Under the pieces are notes generated by a model. The model was not told the origin of the DNA. It saw nothing but the letters and a program-made list of their open reading frames with translations, and did not search any database. Positions 48,809 through 58,037 of a DNA stretch of 64,000 bases are shown one piece after another (position 1 is the stretch's first letter; each line of letters begins with the position of its first letter). Origin of the DNA: Bacteroidota bacterium (lineage in GTDB: Bacteria; Bacteroidota; Bacteroidia; Flavobacteriales; Schleiferiaceae); assembly GCA_024742495.1 (NCBI GenBank), contig JANSYJ010000009.1, positions 1-64,000 of the forward strand, written 5' to 3'. The translations under genes and the position numbers were made by a program.

Positions 48809-50323
48809 GTGATGCGGTATTTAGTATTACTATTTTTGTTCTCCCTTTCTTTAAGTGCACAAAGGTTCAGCCTAACTGATTCAACTTTTGGAGGAGTGAA
48901 TAGACCGGCATTTTCATTTGTGGAAAATGGTTTTGTGGTTGCCGACGAGGATAGGGACTCCTTAGGACTTCTGCAGGTCGGGTTATTTGATACTTTGGGG
49001 AGTAAAATCTTTCATAAGTCCTTTGACTACTACGAGTCATCAGATTCTGTTTTACGAATAGCTTCTTGCTTTAAATGTCTTAAGTCAATTGGAAACGGCT
49101 TTTTATATGCCCAGGATGACTACATAAGGGCTGATTCTGGTTTTGTTCGATTCACACGTTTCAATGGCAACTTAGATACTGTGTACACGCGGAAACATTT
49201 AGAGTATCAAGGAGCTTTTCCACAAGTCAGGGACCTTAAGTTTGATACGGATTCAACTTTTGTGGTATCTGGGTTTCTTTTTAGGTTGACCAACTATAAT
49301 AAATATGATTTATGGGTTGCTAAATTTGATACGGCCTTTAATCCCATTTGGGAGCTTAGAATCCCGGATACAATTCCAAGCATGAATGGCGGTTATTATG
49401 GTGATGATCTAGTTATTGACCAGTACGGATCCTGCTTGGTTACTGGTAGAGCCAACCATTATGTTCCAACCCAATCTAATACCGATCATTCCTTTGCTGC
49501 GCGTATCGATCTCCAAACTGGAGCCTTAAAATGGTTTTACCCCTTCAACCAGGATTTAGGCAGTCAAAATATTGCGGCTTTAGATAATGGGAATGGTACT
49601 TATAGTTTTGCTCGCATGGAAGTCTTGTCTTTTATACCTGCCACCTATTACCCAGATCATACTCGTCTGCATTTCGGACAACTTGATACTTCTGGCCAAG
49701 TTATCGCTGATACAACAACAGGCCCTAAATTCCCGTATTTTAGATTCCAAAACCTAATAGCAACAAGTGATGGCAATTATTATGTAGCCGGTGATGTGCA
49801 AGTACGACCAGGTAAGTTTCCAATCACAGCTTACAAATTTACCCCACAAGGGGATAGTATTTGGATGCGCTCCTATTACCATTTGAATGACTCGGCTGAT
49901 CGTAATCACATTTGGGCTTTTAAGGAAGCGCCAGATTCTGGTTTTCTGCATATGGGTCAGTTAATTGATTTTGATAATGATATTGCTCCGGTTCGTGTAC
50001 AGCACTTTTACATTTTAAAAACCGATTCCTATGGCTGTTTGCAGGAGGGATGTCAAAACATAGGCTTACAGGAGTATTATAACTATTCTGGAGGGATTAG
50101 CGCATACCCGAATCCGAGTAAAGGTCTTGTTTCTATTAAGTCTCATCTCAAGGGCGAAATCCATTTCAAGCTTTGCAATGCCCAAGGGCGCATTGTTAGT
50201 AGCGGTAGGTTTCGAGATCAAACCAGCCTCGATTTTACAGCATTAAGTCCTGGCCTATACTACCTAAACACTTCCCGAGAAGGGGAAGGAATTGGGACAA
50301 AGAAAATAGTAATACAAGATTAA
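48809..50323 (+). CDS. T9SS type A sorting domain-containing secreted protein
   Basis: Signal peptide MRYLVLLFLFSLSLSAQ; C-terminal AYPNPSKGLVSIKSHLKGE..LSPGLYYLNTSREGEGIGTKKIVIQD. Confidence 0.9.
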   Translation: MMRYLVLLFLFSLSLSAQRFSLTDSTFGGVNRPAFSFVENGFVVADEDRDSLGLLQVGLFDTLGSKIFHKSFDYYESSDSVLRIASCFKCLKSIGNGFLYAQDDYIRADSGFVRFTRFNGNLDTVYTRKHLEYQGAFPQVRDLKFDTDSTFVVSGFLFRLTNYNKYDLWVAKFDTAFNPIWELRIPDTIPSMNGGYYGDDLVIDQYGSCLVTGRANHYVPTQSNTDHSFAARIDLQTGALKWFYPFNQDLGSQNIAALDNGNGTYSFARMEVLSFIPATYYPDHTRLHFGQLDTSGQVIADTTTGPKFPYFRFQNLIATSDGNYYVAGDVQVRPGKFPITAYKFTPQGDSIWMRSYYHLNDSADRNHIWAFKEAPDSGFLHMGQLIDFDNDIAPVRVQHFYILKTDSYGCLQEGCQNIGLQEYYNYSGGISAYPNPSKGLVSIKSHLKGEIHFKLCNAQGRIVSSGRFRDQTSLDFTALSPGLYYLNTSREGEGIGTKKIVIQD

Positions 50324-50506
50324 GTCTTCTGGCTATTTTTGTCTAGAAAGGAGGCACAACTACGAAGCTTGAAAGCTTGGCTTGTACATTAAGGCATAAT
50401 CGCTTTTTTATGCGGCCTTAATTCAATGTAGTTCTCTACAATTAAAGTCCATCGAATGCTCCAAATCCCCTCTTTTCAGATAATTAAGTATGAATGAAGG
50501 CTTGGG

Positions 50507-50563
50507 ATGACAAATGAAAGTTTAGAAGATCGCGTGAAGAAAATGCAAGTGGATTGGGGCTAG
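50507..50563 (+). pseudogene. Displaced copy of helicase 3' end (direct repeat of 48472-48528)
   Basis: 57-bp match, 55/57 identical by eye, including the stop codon: ATGACaAATGAAAGTTTAGAAGAtCGCGTGAAGAAAATGCAAGTGGATTGGGGCTAG. Confidence 0.97.
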
Positions 50564-50660
50564 CGTTAAGTGGAAATCGACTCCTAGGCCCATTCATCTC
50601 GATCATCAAATTTTTGAAGTTCCCGACAATTGACGCTACCTTTACGCAAATTGGCGCAAA

Positions 50661-51119
50661 ATGCTATTAGAGACTTCAGACTTCAAGAAGGAACATGAAA
50701 CGGTAGTTAAATGGCTGGGGATTAGCAAGGTGACACTTAGGCGCGCCAATCCTGCATTTAGCTATATCAGCATTATAAAAAATGGAATAAGAAGTAAATC
50801 TGTTAACTCCTTTATAAAGCATTCTGGCTTAAGCAAGAAACAAGTTTCGCGAATAATTCACATTTCAGAGAGAAGCTTACAGCGCTACCCACCGGATAAA
50901 ATAATTGACAGCCCCTCTTCGGAAAGGTTGATTGATCTCAGCCGACTTTTTTATCAAGGAATAAAGGTCTTTAATGAAAAAGAGAAGTTCATCACTTGGC
51001 TAAACCGTCCCAACAGAGCGCTTGACAATCAGTTGCCTTTAGAACTAGTAGAAACCAATATGGGGATCAATTTAGTTTTTGATGAATTATTGAAGATAGA
51101 ACACGGCGTCTTTTCATGA
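50661..51119 (+). CDS. Xre/MbcA/ParS-type antitoxin
   Basis: LSKKQVSRIIHISERSLQRYP; C-terminal FITWLNRPNRALDNQLPLELVETNMGINLVFDELLKIEHGVFS. Confidence 0.92.
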   Translation: MLLETSDFKKEHETVVKWLGISKVTLRRANPAFSYISIIKNGIRSKSVNSFIKHSGLSKKQVSRIIHISERSLQRYPPDKIIDSPSSERLIDLSRLFYQGIKVFNEKEKFITWLNRPNRALDNQLPLELVETNMGINLVFDELLKIEHGVFS

Positions 51120-51571
51120 TTGTTTACCGGATAGCTAAGGAAAAATGGCTTGGGGATTTGTCTGGCAAAGGAGCTAAATTGCCGGTAGGTAGATGGAATC
51201 CCAAAGGATACCCCTTACTTTATTGCGCATCAACATCTTCCCTAGCTATCTTGGAAAAATTGGTGAACATTGACTTTGATCTGTTACCAAGTGATTTGCA
51301 TATCGCCGAAATTGAAGTACCTCAGTCCAGCCTAAAATCCTTATCGCCCAGCGAGCTTCCTAAAAACTGGAATCGATATCCCAGTCCGGATACTTTTAAA
51401 AGAATCGGGCAAAAATGGATTGATGCAAATGTTAATCTACTTTTAGAAGTACCAAGTGCCGTGAATCCAAGGGAGTCGAATTACCTCATTAATACCCAAC
51501 ATGAGCTTATGAATCGCGTGAAAATAGTAGAGAGCTACCCGATATTTATAGATGAACGATTAAGAAGCTAG
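51116..51571 (+). CDS. RES-domain toxin (NAD+ phosphorylase/hydrolase family)
   Basis: GRWNPKGYPLLYCASTSSLAILEKLV; overlaps antitoxin by 4 nt. Confidence 0.93.
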   Translation: MIVYRIAKEKWLGDLSGKGAKLPVGRWNPKGYPLLYCASTSSLAILEKLVNIDFDLLPSDLHIAEIEVPQSSLKSLSPSELPKNWNRYPSPDTFKRIGQKWIDANVNLLLEVPSAVNPRESNYLINTQHELMNRVKIVESYPIFIDERLRS

Positions 51572-51684
51572 AAAGGCCTTAGTCGGTATAGTTTTGGCGC
51601 ATAGAAAAAGCCAATTTCCATTCAAATAATAAATACTTGCAATGGCCTTCACCGGATTTCAATAAAATTCGAGAACTTTAATAC

Positions 51685-52932
51685 ATGAATACTACGCTTC
51701 CGCAGATCTGTGCAAACAGTAAGCAACAATTTGACCTTACCTCGGCCGCCGACCAAGAATATCTCTACCGCTTGGTGGAAAGTCTACAGGGCTTTGCCTT
51801 AAATGATATTGTGAAATTGGGCAACGATTCCCAATCTCCGCTTTCCTTTCGGATGGCCGCCAAAATTTTTGAATCGAAAAGCTATGTCCAATCTACTACT
51901 AAAAGTTTAAAGATTGGGGTGGTTTTCGCGATGTGGGGCGAGCAAAATCGGCTCTTAGCCCACAGTGAAGAAAATCCAAATGGGGAAGATCTTTTAAATG
52001 TAAAACTCAATCAATTGAACTGGCTTTTAGCCGATTCCAATATCAGTTGGAAACTTTATGCAGTGGATGATGGCTGCCCCCATGCTAGTGGCACTATTGC
52101 AGAAAGTATTCGCGAAAAATCGAAATTGGCCAAGCATGCTGAAATTCTCTTTTTAGAACAGCACCTACCATCGAAAAAAGCGCCCCTTAAAAATCTTGCT
52201 TCGGCTGATGATTCCCGCAAGGGAGGCGCTATACTGCTGGGTTGTGAAAAGGCTTTAGCGGATGGCGTGGATCTCGTAATCTACACCGATGCCGATAACT
52301 CTGTGCATCTTTCCCAAATTGGGCTATTGTTAGCGCCTCATTTGGAAGAAAATTACAATGTAGTCCTGGGAAATCGCAAAGATCCCAAGTCGGTTTTGGT
52401 GAAACAGGAAAATCGCTGGGGAATTGGAATTAAAGCCCTGCGACACATGCAAAGAATGATTGGGGTAAGCATTTTCTCTCGGGATATCCGCGATTCGCAA
52501 GCGGCCTTTAAACTTTATCATAAAAATATTCTCGCTGAGATTTTAGAAAATCCCTCCGTCTTCGACTTTTCATTTGACTCCGATTGGATTGCCTGTGTGA
52601 TTGCCAAGGAGGAAAAGTTTGCTAAGGTGCCTTTTGCCTTTATTGATTCTTTTGCCGAATCTGCCTCTATAGTGCAGGGGCCGATGACTACTTGGGAGAC
52701 TTTATTAAAAGGCTTGATTAGGGCCGTTCGCGCCCGTGAAATTCCCCATAATGAAGAAATGGCGGAAATAGTTATGCAGGAAATTAATAGTCACCATGAT
52801 TTAGATTTACTAATTAATGATTTACCGGAAGAACTGCTCGACGCTTCCGATAAAGATCTTGGTGACCCGGCGATCATGTCGCCACAGGCGATGGGGGCTT
52901 GGATTCGAAAAAAGAAAAGTGAAGGGGATTAA
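51685..52932 (+). CDS. Family 2-like glycosyltransferase
   Basis: KLYAVDDGCPHASG..VIYTDADNSVHLSQIGLLLAPHLEENYNVVLGNRK. Confidence 0.85.
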   Translation: MNTTLPQICANSKQQFDLTSAADQEYLYRLVESLQGFALNDIVKLGNDSQSPLSFRMAAKIFESKSYVQSTTKSLKIGVVFAMWGEQNRLLAHSEENPNGEDLLNVKLNQLNWLLADSNISWKLYAVDDGCPHASGTIAESIREKSKLAKHAEILFLEQHLPSKKAPLKNLASADDSRKGGAILLGCEKALADGVDLVIYTDADNSVHLSQIGLLLAPHLEENYNVVLGNRKDPKSVLVKQENRWGIGIKALRHMQRMIGVSIFSRDIRDSQAAFKLYHKNILAEILENPSVFDFSFDSDWIACVIAKEEKFAKVPFAFIDSFAESASIVQGPMTTWETLLKGLIRAVRAREIPHNEEMAEIVMQEINSHHDLDLLINDLPEELLDASDKDLGDPAIMSPQAMGAWIRKKKSEGD

Positions 52933-53122
52933 GCTTGCTGGGAAATATTTCATTCTATTTAATGGATTAATGAATAAACCTAAGCGGCTATTCGGAATAA
53001 GCTAAATCCATATTTCCTCTCTTTATGATTCGGCCAACTCAATTTCAATTTGACCCATTCACTTTGGATAGCAATTCCAAAACCGCAAATAATCCTGTGA
53101 AAATTTTTAATCATTTAGGCCT

Positions 53123-53806
53123 ATGAAAGTCGCATTTATCATTGGTGGTATTATTTGGCTATTAACGTTATACCTTGGCTTAGTCCTGGCGGAAAAGAAA
53201 GGAGTATCACGCCAATGGATGTGGTTTGGTTTGCATCCTTTTTCTGCTTGGATAGGTTATTTAATCATTAGTAAAAAAGACCCTACTGTAGCTTGCTCAA
53301 AATGCTATGGTAGGGTAGATCCAAAGGCGGAAGTTTGTAAGTATTGTCGCTCCGATCTAAAAGTTCCAGCTGACTTTCAAGCTCCTAATAGCAGCCTCCA
53401 CTTTAAGCTTTCTGTGCTTTTAGGCCCGGGCATTTTAGTTGCGGGTTTAATCGTCTCCTCATTTTTTGAAAAGGAGCCTGTCATGCGTAATTATGTTATT
53501 GCTTATTGGCTTTATGAAAGCCCTTTGGAAATGCTGAATTCAGATTCTTTAATCACGACTCATCTCGGAGAAAGCATAAAATCTCAATATCAATTTAATT
53601 CTTCTCAAAGTGGAGAGGAGCTGATTCTAACTTTTAAAGTGATCGGAGACGAGGGGAATGGCTGGGTAAAAGCCTTCATGCATAATGAAGAAAACATTTG
53701 GATAAGCGATTCTCTGCGATTTATCAAAGCAAACTCCACCGATACCATTTGGCTAAGGGAAGTTTTGGAAATCGAGAACTTTTTAAATGATTCCACTCGA
53801 TATTAG
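53123..53806 (+). CDS. Zinc-ribbon membrane protein with Coa1-like C-terminal domain
   Basis: CSKCYGRVDPKAEVCKYC ribbon; SPLEMLNSDSLITTHLGESI..FKVIGDEGNGWVKAFMH. Confidence 0.55.
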   Translation: MKVAFIIGGIIWLLTLYLGLVLAEKKGVSRQWMWFGLHPFSAWIGYLIISKKDPTVACSKCYGRVDPKAEVCKYCRSDLKVPADFQAPNSSLHFKLSVLLGPGILVAGLIVSSFFEKEPVMRNYVIAYWLYESPLEMLNSDSLITTHLGESIKSQYQFNSSQSGEELILTFKVIGDEGNGWVKAFMHNEENIWISDSLRFIKANSTDTIWLREVLEIENFLNDSTRY

Positions 53807-53882
53807 CGGCCATACCTTCACCCTGATTTTGGATGGACACCATGGCTAGCTTTATATTAGCCCTAACAATAATCTGTTTCCA

Positions 53883-54527
53883 ATGACTTGGTCCCTAATC
53901 AGCATTCTTACATTTCTCATTGCATGGTTTGCTCCATTAATTTTGGGTTTAAACTTGGCCAAGCGGAAAAGAGTTAATCGCAATTGGATGTGGTTTTCTG
54001 TGCACCCCATGCTCTCATGGGTAGGGTATTTAATTGTGGCCCGTAAGCAACTTAAAGTAAATTGTCCTGAGTGCTATTCCGAAATTCACCCTCAAGCTAG
54101 GCTCTGCCCCTATTGTAGTTCGAAGCTTCCCGAGAACAGCTACCCTTCCGACTCGCCCAAAGACGGCTTACACACTACTTTGGCCTTGTTAACCGGACCA
54201 TTGGCATTAACGCTATTTATCACTTCTTTCTTTATCAATATTGCCGACTCAATAAAAGATACTTGGGCCTACGGCGAGGCCTGGAACCGAATTGAAAATT
54301 CGCAAGAGGCTCAAGGTTTTTTAGGAGGTGAAATGGAGGCAAGTAGTTTTGTTAATGGCTCATTTCAGAGTAATCGTACTAGTATAAACTTTGAAGTGGA
54401 AGGAGCTAAAGGCTCGGGCAAAGTCATTATTGGCGCACATAGAGAACTGAAAACCTGGTCTATGGACACGCTATGGATCTTAGACAATACCTCGGGTGAC
54501 ACGCTCGATCTTAGCGATAAAAAGTAA
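53883..54527 (+). CDS. Paralogue of the preceding gene: zinc-ribbon membrane protein with Coa1-like domain
   Basis: CPECYSEIHPQARLCPYC; NRNWMWFSVHPMLSWVGYLIVARK parallels SRQWMWFGLHPFSAWIGYLIISKK. Confidence 0.55.
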   Translation: MTWSLISILTFLIAWFAPLILGLNLAKRKRVNRNWMWFSVHPMLSWVGYLIVARKQLKVNCPECYSEIHPQARLCPYCSSKLPENSYPSDSPKDGLHTTLALLTGPLALTLFITSFFINIADSIKDTWAYGEAWNRIENSQEAQGFLGGEMEASSFVNGSFQSNRTSINFEVEGAKGSGKVIIGAHRELKTWSMDTLWILDNTSGDTLDLSDKK

Positions 54528-54532
54528 GAATA

Positions 54533-55216
54533 CTATTTAGGCTCGTACTCCGCCTTTAAAATTTGATAGTCACTAATTAAGCGGTCCACATCGGCTTCGC
54601 TGGTTCCGTCGTAATAGCCTCGAATTCGCTTTAGCTTATCCACTAAAACAAAATTCTCGGTATGGATAAAATCCGCTTCATCACCATTTCCGCCCTGATC
54701 GAAAATTGCAAAATAAGAGCGACGTGCTAAATTGTAAATCTGTGGTTTATCGCCCGTTAAGATATGCCACTTGCCAGGGATGGCCTCATGCAAATCAGCG
54801 TAAGCTTTAAGCACCGGAACCGAATCCATTTCTGGTGTTACCGAATGCGATAAGATTAAAAAATCTTCCTCATCCTTCATTACTTCTTGAAGGCGCCTTT
54901 TTTGGACTGCCATATCTTTACAGATATCCGGGCAAACGGTAAAAAAGAAATCGGCCACGTAAATTTTCGACTGTACCGTTTCGGTATTTACGCTATCGCC
55001 AAATTGATTTATTAGGCCAAACGGCAATACCTTATGGTCTATTCCAACCTCTCTAAGGTCCTCTTCCACTAAGCGACGATCGAGTTCGGAAGGATTGTAA
55101 ATAGGCAGGCGCTCTTTTGGCTTTAAAATGTAATAGCTCCCAGTTATTCCCACCACAAAAACCAAAACCAAAATTCCAATCCGCATGTAATCGGTGGAGG
55201 TCAAATTTATTTTCAT
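54533..55216 (-). CDS. SCO1/SenC-family copper chaperone
   Basis: YVADFFFTVCPDICKDM (CxxxC) and distal FIHTENFVLVDK His. Confidence 0.92.
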   Translation of the reverse strand: MKINLTSTDYMRIGILVLVFVVGITGSYYILKPKERLPIYNPSELDRRLVEEDLREVGIDHKVLPFGLINQFGDSVNTETVQSKIYVADFFFTVCPDICKDMAVQKRRLQEVMKDEEDFLILSHSVTPEMDSVPVLKAYADLHEAIPGKWHILTGDKPQIYNLARRSYFAIFDQGGNGDEADFIHTENFVLVDKLKRIRGYYDGTSEADVDRLISDYQILKAEYEPK

Positions 55217-55291
55217 AGTGCAAAAATAAAAGGGGATTCGGTGCGAGCGGTGACTAATGTCCTAACTTCGCGAGAAATTGTACAAAAGGAA

Positions 55292-55765
55292 ATGAAAAAG
55301 TTTGCTTGGGCCTTAATGGCTCTTACTCTAATTTGGGCTTGCTCCAATTCAACCGCCGAAAACACGGAAGATTCAGAAGCCACCAGTAGCACTAGCACCG
55401 CCGATTTAAGAGCAGAAGTAATGGCGCTGCACGATAAGGTTATGCCTGAAATGACGCCAATGAGCAAGCTTCAGGGACAGTTAATGACCGCATCAGTAGG
55501 ACGAGAAGATAGCATAGAAATTATGACTACTGCCACCGATTTAAAATATGCCAAGGAAGCCATGATGGTATGGATGCGTGACTTTAGCAATAACTTCAAT
55601 GAAGAATGGAGTGAGGAGGAAAAGGCCGTTTTCTTTAAAGAAGAAAAAGTGAAGATGGAACGCATTGACGCTAAAACCCAGGAGGCTTTGGCCGCCGGCA
55701 GAACCTTAATGGAATCTTTAAGCGCCGAAATGACCACCACCACAGACTCTGTAAGCGCGGAGTAA
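55292..55765 (+). CDS. Hypothetical lipoprotein
   Basis: MKKFAWALMALTLIWACSN lipobox; divergent from SCO1. Confidence 0.75.
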   Translation: MKKFAWALMALTLIWACSNSTAENTEDSEATSSTSTADLRAEVMALHDKVMPEMTPMSKLQGQLMTASVGREDSIEIMTTATDLKYAKEAMMVWMRDFSNNFNEEWSEEEKAVFFKEEKVKMERIDAKTQEALAAGRTLMESLSAEMTTTTDSVSAE

Positions 55766-55791
55766 TTAGCTCAAAAATACTTTATTAGGGA

Positions 55792-55822
55792 AAGGTGTTT
55801 CAAGATTTGGAACACCTTTTTT
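55792..55822. terminator. Bidirectional terminator
   Basis: AAAGGTGTT(T)C..G(G)AACACCTTTTTTT hairpin between convergent genes. Confidence 0.85.
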
Positions 55823-55849
55823 TATGAGTAGGATCTAGTACACAATGAA

Positions 55850-56359
55850 CTAGACGCCCTTATTCTTATAAATGGGAACCGTGGAACAGGCTTCGCCAAA
55901 TAGCAAGGATTTCACCCTTGGCTTTAAGTGCATGGCGATACTTAAATAGCTTTGAGGCGGAATTGGTAAATCGCCACAACCTTTTATTATCACCCTTTTG
56001 GCTTTATACTGATCCCAATCTATCGCCGCCAGGGATTCTTCCATTAGCAGCATTTCGAGTTGCTCCGGCGATCCATAAAGCACCCGTTTGGCTAAATCTT
56101 CTACATAGGTTCCTATTAACATATAGGCCCATTGGGGAATAATGGCATCTTCGGAGCAATAAACCGCAAGGCAGGCTTCTTTGTATTGCAACCAATCATG
56201 CTCTTTTAAATGCGCACGAAATTCCTTTTCACGCAAGATAATTCCTTCATATAGCCAAGGGGCAATATCAAGGCTCATACGCTTAGCCCGAGGATAATAG
56301 TCTTCAAGGCTCAGGGTAATTAAGCCGCTTTCAGCAACTTTGTTACGAATTTCATCCAT
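55850..56359 (-). CDS. DUF2480 family protein
   Basis: SLEDYYPRAKRMSLDIAPWLYEGIILREKEFR; suf operon context. Confidence 0.85.
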   Translation of the reverse strand: MDEIRNKVAESGLITLSLEDYYPRAKRMSLDIAPWLYEGIILREKEFRAHLKEHDWLQYKEACLAVYCSEDAIIPQWAYMLIGTYVEDLAKRVLYGSPEQLEMLLMEESLAAIDWDQYKAKRVIIKGCGDLPIPPQSYLSIAMHLKPRVKSLLFGEACSTVPIYKNKGV

Positions 56360-56685
56360 TAGAGAAAACCTAATTCCAACATTGCCTCCTCACTCATCAT
56401 GTCTTTGGTCCAAGTGGGCTCAAAAGTAATTTCAACCTCAACTTCATTTACTTCGTCGAGGGTCCCTACTTTCTGCTTCACTTCCTCCGGCATACTTTCC
56501 GCCACCGGGCAATTGGGTGAAGTTAAGGTCATGAGTATTTTAACATCACCCTCTGAGCTTACCTGAACATCATAAATAAGTCCAAGCTCGTATATATTAA
56601 CCGGTATCTCAGGGTCGAAAATAGAGCGAAGCATATCCACAATGTCATCGCCTACCTTTTGCATTTCCGCATCGTTCATTGCCAT
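56359..56685 (-). CDS. SUF-associated DUF59/MIP18-family protein (SufT-like)
   Basis: MLRSIFDPEIPVNIYELGLIYDV..MTLTSPNCPVAESMPEEV. Confidence 0.93.
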   Translation of the reverse strand: MAMNDAEMQKVGDDIVDMLRSIFDPEIPVNIYELGLIYDVQVSSEGDVKILMTLTSPNCPVAESMPEEVKQKVGTLDEVNEVEVEITFEPTWTKDMMSEEAMLELGFL

Positions 56686-56697
56686 AGTGTATAGGGT

Positions 56698-57117
56698 TTA
56701 ATTCGCCTGTAAAGCCAAGGCATAAAATTTCATCTGCTTTACCATACTTAAAAGGCCATTGGCTCTGGTTGGACTCAAGTGCTCTTTTAATCCGATCTCA
56801 TCGAGGAAATACAAATTGGCACCAGAAATAGCTTCCGCGGGCTGCCCATCAAAAACGCGTATCAAGAGGGCTATAAGCCCTTTGGTTAAGATGGCATCTG
56901 AATCGGCCCTAAAGTGCACGGCCGCCTTTTCACCTTCGGCATGCAACCACACCCTACTCTGACAACCCTTAATGATATTCTCGTCTAGCTTATGCTCTTC
57001 CGCAATCAGGGGTAGTGATTTCCCTAAATCAATAAGGTATTCATAGCGTTGCATCCAATCGTCGAACATCTGGAATTCCGCAATAATTTCCTCTTGTATT
57101 TCCTTTAAATCAGGCAT
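56698..57117 (-). CDS. sufE: SufE-like sulfur acceptor
   Basis: WMQRYEYLIDLGKSLP..KGCQSRVWLHAE. Confidence 0.93.
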   Translation of the reverse strand: MPDLKEIQEEIIAEFQMFDDWMQRYEYLIDLGKSLPLIAEEHKLDENIIKGCQSRVWLHAEGEKAAVHFRADSDAILTKGLIALLIRVFDGQPAEAISGANLYFLDEIGLKEHLSPTRANGLLSMVKQMKFYALALQAN

Positions 57118-58036
57118 TCTTAAGCTTATTTACAAGGTGAACATGGCTTATAGCAAGTTCTTTAGGCTCGCGGCTGGCAAAGGGTTCCGCGAGCTTCATT
57201 GATTTCAGAAGTTCCGGCTCCCCAGGTCGGGCCTCCGATTTGATTATCTCTAAACCACATTGCTGATAGAGCTCTTGGTAATCCGCTAATCGCAATCGAT
57301 TTTGGGGCTGAACGCTATTATCTATGCGCTGCCAAGCACTATCGCTATAGATTAAAAAATTGTAGATGTTTATGCTGGAATCAAGATGGGCAAAGTGATC
57401 CGACATGTCTATAAAGTGACTCATCAGGCCCTCTGGTTTCAATAAACGCTTAAACTCAATTAAGATCTCAGAAAGGATATTGGGATAGATGTGCTCGAAA
57501 ACATTATTGGAGTGGATAAGATCAAAGCTTGCTGAGGCCTCCTTTAAACTTCGGGCATCCCCTACTTGATAGTCGATATTTGTAGCGACCATTAGCGATT
57601 CTAAATTCAGTTTTTGCGGCTCCAATTTTAAAAATTGAGCCTTTCTACTTTCAACAAAATAAGGATCGAATTCTGCTAGTTTACCCTCCTTTAACCAAGA
57701 TTGAAATTTGGATACCGTTTCGCGGAAAGCCGCTTCATTTAAAAGCGGACTAAGATCTACGGTAAGAATGCGCTGCGCTCCAGCGAGGTACATGCAAAGG
57801 GGTACAACAGGATACCAACCGGTACCAATTTCCAGGCTATTAAACTCGCCTTTGGGATTTTCCGTTTTATAGAAACGAAGGTGGTCTTTGGCATGTTGAA
57901 GCTTATCCGAGAGGTAGTCGTCACTTAGTCGCACCCCTTTGGTGATGTACTTCTGAAACCAAAAGTTAATTTTATGACTGCCAGGCAGAAAAGAAATCAG
58001 CTTTTGGATTAAAGCCTTAAGAATCCACTTTTTCAT
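57110..58036 (-). CDS. Class I SAM-dependent methyltransferase
   Basis: SLEIGTGWYPVVPLCMYLAGA..DARSLKEASASFDLIHSNNVFEHI. Confidence 0.85.
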   Translation of the reverse strand: MKKWILKALIQKLISFLPGSHKINFWFQKYITKGVRLSDDYLSDKLQHAKDHLRFYKTENPKGEFNSLEIGTGWYPVVPLCMYLAGAQRILTVDLSPLLNEAAFRETVSKFQSWLKEGKLAEFDPYFVESRKAQFLKLEPQKLNLESLMVATNIDYQVGDARSLKEASASFDLIHSNNVFEHIYPNILSEILIEFKRLLKPEGLMSHFIDMSDHFAHLDSSINIYNFLIYSDSAWQRIDNSVQPQNRLRLADYQELYQQCGLEIIKSEARPGEPELLKSMKLAEPFASREPKELAISHVHLVNKLKNA

Positions 58037-58037
58037 T

